From an uncultured Clostridia bacterium (GTDB lineage: Bacteria; Bacillota; Clostridia; Oscillospirales; Acutalibacteraceae): a DNA stretch of 19,354 nucleotides. Positions 15,867 to 19,354 of the stretch are shown here, piece by piece; the stretch's first letter is position 1; every line of letters starts with the position of its first letter. The stretch spans positions 1 through 19,354 of the forward strand of contig CALDOU010000040.1 in the NCBI GenBank assembly GCA_937912175.1, read 5' to 3'. A program made the position numbers and the translations under genes. The notes below the pieces were generated by a model. The model was not told the origin of the DNA. It did no database searches and saw only the letters and a list, made by a program, of their open reading frames with translations.

Positions 15867-17333
15867 TTAAACTATTTTTCCTTTTAGCGATTCTCTTCCG
15901 GATTCGGTTATTTCCACGTTTAAAAAATCCCCAACAATATCTTCTTTACTGTCTATTTCAACTATTGTATTTCCGTTGGTACGGCATAAAACAAGTGAGT
16001 TTTTCTCATCAAATTTTTCAGCTAAAACTTTTAACTTTTTCCCCACCATATCTTTACACAAATTTTCCGATATTTTTTCTTGAACTTTTAAAAGTTCAAG
16101 AAGCCATTCGGTCTTTTTTTCTTTAGAAACAGGGTCCGCGAGCTTTGCCGCAGGCGTTCCTTCGCGAGGTGAATATATAAAAGTAAAAAGCGATGAAAAT
16201 TTTACTTTTTTCAAAAGATCTACGGTTTCGGAAAATTCTTCATAAGTTTCACCCGGAAACCCTACAATAATATCACTTGTAAAAGTTATATCCGGCATTT
16301 TACCTCGAGCATAATCAATAATCTTTAAATAAGATTCTTTGGTGTATTTACGGTTCATTTCTTTTAAAATACGATTGCTTCCGCATTGCACCGGCAAATG
16401 TATATGGTGAACAATATGTTTGCTTTCCGCAATTACGTCAAAAAGTTTTTCGGAAGCGTCTTTGGGGTGAGACGTCATAAATCTTATTCTGTATTCCCCG
16501 GGAATTTCATCAAGTTTTTTCAATAAACCCGGAAAATCTATATTCTCTTCAAGACCCCGACCGTAAGAATTTACGTTTTGCCCAAGCAAAGTTATGTCTT
16601 TATATCCCGCATCAACAAGATTTTTAAATTCCTTTATTATCTCTTTGGATTTTCTGCTACGTTCCCGCCCTCTTACATAAGGCACAATACAATATGAACA
16701 AAAATTATTGCACCCATACATAACGGAAACAAAAGCTTTTAAGTGATTATCCCTTTTCAACGGAATATCTTCCACTATGATATCTGATTTCTCATTTATA
16801 TAAACTTTTTTATTTTTATCATTTCCGGGTTTCAAACGCTTTAAAATAACATCATAAAATAGTTTCGGAAAATTTTGAATTGAATGAGTTCCGAAAACCA
16901 AATCCACAAAAGAATAAGTATCTTTTATTTTTTGAATAACAGTGGGTTGTTCCGTCATGCAACCACATATAATAACAAATAAATTCGGATTATGATTTTT
17001 AACGTTTTTTATCCAGCCCAAATTTCCAAAAGCTTTATTTTCCGCATTTTCTCTAATAGCACAGGTGTTAAAAAGTATAACGTCCGCAAAATTTTGTTCT
17101 GTTGTAATCGAAAACCCCATATTTTCAAGCATACCCGCATATTTTTCACTATCGGAAACGTTTTGCTGACACCCATAAGTTTTTATAAAAACAAGCGGTT
17201 TTTCTTTTGAATATGTTTTTTTATATATTTCTTTAATTTTTTGACAATATAAATTTTCTTCAAATCCATATTTATAAATATTGTTATCCACCAATCTTTT
17301 TTCCTCCGAAAAACAATCATCTTTACGACTCAT
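15867..17333 (-). CDS. miaB: tRNA-2-methylthio-N6-dimethylallyladenosine synthase
   Basis: Radical SAM methylthiotransferase that converts i6A37 to ms2i6A37 in tRNA, the step after MiaA. The UPF0004 domain binds the auxiliary cluster through C55 (KTYGCQQNVSDSE), C91 (NTCAIRENAE) and C125 (CGCMTEQ). The radical SAM motif is C208-NNF-C212-SY-C215. LLGQNVNSYG and DIIVGFPGET are typical, and a TRAM domain ends the protein (about 425-488). The open frame begins with ATG at 17333, but no Shine-Dalgarno precedes it and the promoter -10 ends only 9 bases away. A GGAGGA stands 8 bases before an in-frame TTG (codon 14, 17294) and 11 before GTG (codon 15), so the true start may be there, giving about 475 residues. 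First gene of the long operon. Confidence 0.96.
   Translation of the reverse strand: MSRKDDCFSEEKRLVDNNIYKYGFEENLYCQKIKEIYKKTYSKEKPLVFIKTYGCQQNVSDSEKYAGMLENMGFSITTEQNFADVILFNTCAIRENAENKAFGNLGWIKNVKNHNPNLFVIICGCMTEQPTVIQKIKDTYSFVDLVFGTHSIQNFPKLFYDVILKRLKPGNDKNKKVYINEKSDIIVEDIPLKRDNHLKAFVSVMYGCNNFCSYCIVPYVRGRERSRKSKEIIKEFKNLVDAGYKDITLLGQNVNSYGRGLEENIDFPGLLKKLDEIPGEYRIRFMTSHPKDASEKLFDVIAESKHIVHHIHLPVQCGSNRILKEMNRKYTKESYLKIIDYARGKMPDITFTSDIIVGFPGETYEEFSETVDLLKKVKFSSLFTFIYSPREGTPAAKLADPVSKEKKTEWLLELLKVQEKISENLCKDMVGKKLKVLAEKFDEKNSLVLCRTNGNTIVEIDSKEDIVGDFLNVEITESGRESLKGKIV
17289..17307 (-). promoter_or_regulatory. Strong internal ribosome binding site near the miaB start
   Basis: On the minus strand GGAGGA (17302-17307) is followed after 8 bases by TTG (17292-17294) and then GTG (17289-17291), both in frame with miaB. 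Spacing to the TTG is optimal. This competes with the ATG at 17333, which has no ribosome site. Confidence 0.6.
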
Positions 17334-17342
17334 TTATACTTA

Positions 17343-17371
17343 ATTTTATCAAAATTTAAGATTTTCTTCAA
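17343..17371 (-). promoter_or_regulatory. Promoter of the miaB-ricA-mutSL-miaA operon
   Basis: On the minus strand TTGAAG (17366-17371), a 17-base spacer, TAAAAT (17343-17348), with TGA before the -10 giving an extended -10. The transcription start should fall near 17336, at or within a few bases of the upstream miaB ATG. Confidence 0.72.
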
Positions 17372-17417
17372 GATTAGAGAAATTTTGAAAATAATTATAA
17401 CTAATTTATTAATAAAT

Positions 17418-17446
17418 TTGATTTTTTCAAAAAAACTGTATATAAT
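17418..17446 (+). promoter_or_regulatory. Near-consensus promoter for the DUF378 gene
   Basis: TTGATT (17418-17423), a 17-base spacer and a perfect TATAAT (17441-17446). It is divergent from the miaB promoter, whose -35 lies 46 bases away. The predicted leader is about 32 bases. Confidence 0.78.
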
Positions 17447-17484
17447 AAATACTAATTATTATTTTGAAAGGAAGGTAATTGACT

Positions 17485-17733
17485 ATGAAAATTCTTAACA
17501 AAATAGCTATCACCCTTTGTATCATAGGCGGACTTAACTGGGGTGCAATCGGGCTTTTTCAATTTGACATTGTTGCTTGGATTTTCGGAGGACAAGATTC
17601 CACACCCAGCCGTATAATTTATTTTATTATATCTTTAGCGGCTTTATGGTGTATTTCTTTACTTTTTGCCGACATCAAAGAACCTAAAGAGTTTAATAAA
17701 GAAACCGACGTTCCCGATATTGGAATCAGCTGA
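17485..17733 (+). CDS. DUF378 (YuzA-like) small membrane protein
   Basis: An 82-residue protein with two membrane helices (about 6-26 and 43-62) and a charged C-terminal tail. The hallmark GGLNWGAIGLF at 15-25, followed by FDIVAWIFG, is diagnostic of the DUF378 family (B. subtilis YuzA). No function is established for the family. The ATG at 17485 is preferred to an in-frame TTG at 17479 because GGAAGG lies 9 bases before the ATG. It is the first gene of a likely two-gene unit with the next small membrane protein (66-base gap). Confidence 0.88.
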   Translation: MKILNKIAITLCIIGGLNWGAIGLFQFDIVAWIFGGQDSTPSRIIYFIISLAALWCISLLFADIKEPKEFNKETDVPDIGIS

Positions 17734-17770
17734 TTTAAAACTCTTAAAGAAAAACTCAAAAATGAAAAAC

Positions 17771-17820
17771 GCAGCATATTATGTACCGAGGTGATTAAAA
17801 TGGTAAACATAATATACTGC
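17771..17820 (+). promoter_or_regulatory. Inverted repeat enclosing the start site of the second small membrane gene
   Basis: GCAGCATATTATGT (17771-17784) and ACATAATATACTGC (17807-17820) are inverse complements at 13 of 14 positions (one C-A mismatch). The 22-base loop contains the Shine-Dalgarno GAGGTG and the ATG at 17800. No T run follows, so it is not a terminator. A translational control or protein-binding element is possible; the 3' arm is coding. Confidence 0.5.
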
Positions 17821-18066
17821 GTAATTTTTGGTTTTTTTACAATAATTGGAATAGCAAATACACTGATTTTTATTATCAAAAAATTATTTAACTGTAAAAT
17901 TAATTTTTTAAATCCCATCCCAGACAATATAGAGTATATTGTAAGAAGTCGCCGTTATAATTTCCGGGAAATCACATATCAAATAAATAATTCCCATTTA
18001 AATTCACAGCAGCAAAATGAGCTAAATCAAATATACGAAAATTTGCAAAAAACAGGTCTCCTTTAA
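17800..18066 (+). CDS. Small single-helix membrane protein, unknown
   Basis: An 88-residue protein with one N-terminal membrane helix (about 3-28), a basic stretch (KKLFNCK) that should face the cytoplasm, and a short polar, glutamine/asparagine-rich cytoplasmic domain. The element DNIEYIVRSRRYNF at about 42-55 recalls a small Clostridial membrane-protein family that has an IEYIVRS-type motif after a single helix; this is a weak match from memory. The ATG at 17800 is preferred to the GTG at 17791 because the GTG lies inside the Shine-Dalgarno GAGGTG. It is probably cotranscribed with the DUF378 gene. Its stop overlaps by two bases the acidic repeat units described at 18065-18109. Confidence 0.65.
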   Translation: MVNIIYCVIFGFFTIIGIANTLIFIIKKLFNCKINFLNPIPDNIEYIVRSRRYNFREITYQINNSHLNSQQQNELNQIYENLQKTGLL

Positions 18067-18109
18067 CAGAGTCATCCTCAGAGGAACCGTCTTCGGCATA
18101 ACCATCTTC
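18065..18109 (-). repeat. Three tandem 15-base units encoding an acidic pentapeptide in a frame lacking a gene
   Basis: Reading the minus strand, three adjacent units gaagatggttatgcc (18095-18109), gaagacggttcctct (18080-18094) and gaggatgactctgtt (18065-18079) encode EDGYA, EDGSS and EDDSV. They lie just beyond the stop of the secreted gene that ends at 18132, but one frame away. The acidic composition continues that protein's acidic C-terminus, suggesting a frameshifted tail. Confidence 0.5.
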
Positions 18110-18131
18110 AACCTGCGTAAACACCCTCATC

Positions 18132-18728
18132 TTAAATACAGTCATCATAAATATAATCGTCATCATCACAAAAATCTTGAGTAAAATCTATATCTTTCAT
18201 ATCCAAATCGCGCATTTCCGTTTTTACTTTTTTCGTTTTGTATTTTTTGCCTTTTTTGCGGGGGCTATGACTATCGGCATCAATTTGTGTACGGATAAAT
18301 CTTAATTTTTCTTCTGTTAGTTTAAATTTGGCAGTCTTCAGTGATAATTTCATAATTTTATCCAACTCTTTTGATATTTCCAAATCAATTCTGATATCTT
18401 CTTTATCTCGAGAAGCAACCGCCACATTAAGTCTGTCCACATTTGCGTCCGAAAAATTATCTAAAAGATAACGAAAAAAAATCACAAAATTAACGTTATC
18501 ATCCCTATCGAGGAATATCTTTTTTAACCTTACCCGGTAATTACGGTAAGGTTCTTCTCTCAAAATTGCATCTAAATTTATGCGACCGAAAAACTGCGGA
18601 TACTTAGAAATAATTTGCCTTGTTGAAAAAGCATTGACATTATGACTATTTATACTCAATCCCGGGATATACAATAAAGAAAATGCCAACAATAAACCTA
18701 ATACTTTACTTAATTTATTTTTTTTCAT
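18132..18728 (-). CDS. Exported protein with lysine-rich patch and acidic tail, unknown function
   Basis: A 198-residue unknown. The N-terminal signal peptide is clear: basic MKKNKLSK, hydrophobic core about 9-24, and a V-N-A cleavage site after A33. The mature part is mostly helical (34-150), followed by a lysine-rich patch PRKKGKKYKTKKVK (156-169) and an acidic end (DDDDYIYDD at 188-196). The segment VRLKKIFLD followed by VN..F..FF.YLL resembles the neighbouring exported protein (18755-19207). AAGGAAGG lies 7-10 bases before the ATG. It is probably cotranscribed with that neighbour (26-base gap). The tail appears interrupted: tandem acidic repeats continue past the stop in another frame. 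A host-directed role is speculative; the lysine patch could equally bind DNA, RNA or cell wall polymers. Confidence 0.75.
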   Translation of the reverse strand: MKKNKLSKVLGLLLAFSLLYIPGLSINSHNVNAFSTRQIISKYPQFFGRINLDAILREEPYRNYRVRLKKIFLDRDDNVNFVIFFRYLLDNFSDANVDRLNVAVASRDKEDIRIDLEISKELDKIMKLSLKTAKFKLTEEKLRFIRTQIDADSHSPRKKGKKYKTKKVKTEMRDLDMKDIDFTQDFCDDDDYIYDDCI

Positions 18729-18754
18729 TGTAAAATTCCTTCCTTTTTATAATT

Positions 18755-19207
18755 TTAGAATACTTTTAAAATTTGAAATCTATAAAATTCCGGAGAAAGT
18801 GCGCTGTCATAAACACTTTCATCAAAAGTTCTATCGGAAATTATGTTCACTATTTTTTCCCAGCACTCAACTGAAACCACATGTTTTTGATTTTTATATT
18901 CACCACTTAAAATATTTATTAAAAGCGCATATTTAAAGCAATCCAAATTCACACCGCCATCAAGAAAATGTGACCGCCGACACAACCTTACTTCCCTTAT
19001 TTTTTCATCAAAAATCATTTTGTATTTTTCCAATAAACATTGTATAAATTCGGCATTTTTAGATGAGGGATCTTTTTCCATTTCGAATAATTCTGCAATC
19101 ATGACATCTGTGGGTACAGAAAAAACATTGTTGCAATTTACTATTATTATTGACAATAATGCTATAAAAATTGATTTCATTATTTTCACGTTTTTTAACT
19201 TAATCAT
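18755..19207 (-). CDS. Exported protein, likely paralogue of the downstream secreted protein
   Basis: A 150-residue unknown with a signal peptide (basic MIKLKNVKIMK, hydrophobic 12-23). Cleavage may fall after S30 (V-F-S). A cysteine at 25 in IVNC is a poor lipobox because asparagine precedes it. The mature part is helical and contains VRLCRRSHFLDGGVNLDCFKYALL (abbreviated: VRL 73-75, FLD 81-83, VN 86-87, F-K-Y 91-93), which parallels the next gene's VRL...FLD...VN...F.Y.LL. Several cysteines (C57, C76, C90, C115) could form disulfides after export. The ATG at 19207 follows GGGTGGTG by about 4 bases. No function can be assigned. Confidence 0.7.
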   Translation of the reverse strand: MIKLKNVKIMKSIFIALLSIIIVNCNNVFSVPTDVMIAELFEMEKDPSSKNAEFIQCLLEKYKMIFDEKIREVRLCRRSHFLDGGVNLDCFKYALLINILSGEYKNQKHVVSVECWEKIVNIISDRTFDESVYDSALSPEFYRFQILKVF

Positions 19208-19258
19208 TTTTCACCACCCAATTTAGAAATCAATATATGTTTTTTACACATATTATTA

Positions 19259-19287
19259 AAAATATCACATAATACTTTGCGACACAA
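19259..19287 (-). promoter_or_regulatory. Weak promoter candidate for the exported pair
   Basis: On the minus strand TTGTGT (19282-19287), 17 bases, TATTTT (19259-19264). The match is weak. The 147 bases before the first exported gene otherwise hold only a short AATATGT/ACATAT hairpin near 19231-19254 and no visible gene. Confidence 0.25.
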
Positions 19288-19354
19288 ATAGATTTTATGT
19301 TCTTATTTATATAAAAAATCCACCATTTATATTTATTATTTCACCCGTAATAAA

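Noticed and set aside
17972..18169. Minus-strand frame of 65 codons as an independent gene
   Set aside because: It starts in a run of methionines from a GAT repeat and overlaps both convergent genes. Only its acidic repeat part is meaningful, and that is better read as a frameshifted tail.
18755..19207. Lipoprotein call for the 150-residue exported protein (IVNC at 22-25)
   Set aside because: Asparagine directly before the cysteine is not an accepted lipobox residue; ordinary cleavage near S30 is more likely.

Overview
This is an AT-rich window whose housekeeping genes point to a low-GC Firmicute, most like the Clostridia and perhaps Oscillospirales. The evidence is the set of Firmicute-type linkages (miaB-ricA-mutS-mutL-miaA; sepF-divIVA-ileS-lspA), strong Shine-Dalgarno sites, TTG starts, a single-membrane style secretome and a YngK/DigH-type lipoprotein. 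The core genes look intact. The ylmG and ylmH genes that usually sit between sepF and divIVA are absent, and several small proteins at both window ends are unrecognisable. One end gene carries a eukaryotic-looking nuclear localisation signal, and the other end has two related secreted proteins. Together these suggest, by inference only, a host-associated lineage such as an endosymbiont of a eukaryotic cell.

Layout. Positions 8-922 (+) hold a 304-residue unknown protein with one internal membrane helix and a C-terminus that reads like an acidic, NLS-bearing tail; a clean terminator follows. Positions 1007-1435 (-) encode a small cysteine-containing multi-helix membrane protein. Positions 1594-3466 (+) hold a two-gene unit, rpe plus a GHL10/DigH-like lipoprotein glycan hydrolase. 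Positions 3473-8276 (-) hold the division and envelope block, transcribed sepF, divIVA, ileS, lspA, with recognisable promoters before sepF and ileS and terminators after divIVA and ileS.

Positions 8517-17333 (-) look like one long operon: miaB, ricA (YlbF/YmcA family), mutS, mutL, miaA and an HlyD-like membrane protein. Its promoter is at 17343-17371 and a long hairpin terminator lies at 8433-8494. It joins the two enzymes of the ms2i6A37 tRNA modification (MiaA isopentenylates, MiaB methylthiolates), an Fe-S partner linked to MiaB, and the MutSL mismatch-repair pair.

Positions 17485-18066 (+) carry two small membrane proteins (DUF378/YuzA-like, then an unknown) behind a near-consensus promoter. 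Positions 18132-19207 (-) carry two tandem, apparently paralogous, exported proteins of unknown function. The downstream one has a lysine-rich patch and an acidic tail, and beyond its stop codon lie three tandem 15-base units that encode an acidic pentapeptide repeat in another frame, suggesting a frameshifted tail. No intergenic gap exceeds 300 bases. I saw no rRNA, tRNA, CRISPR array, insertion sequence or T-box. The most interesting candidates are the NLS-tailed protein at the left end and the exported pair at the right end.
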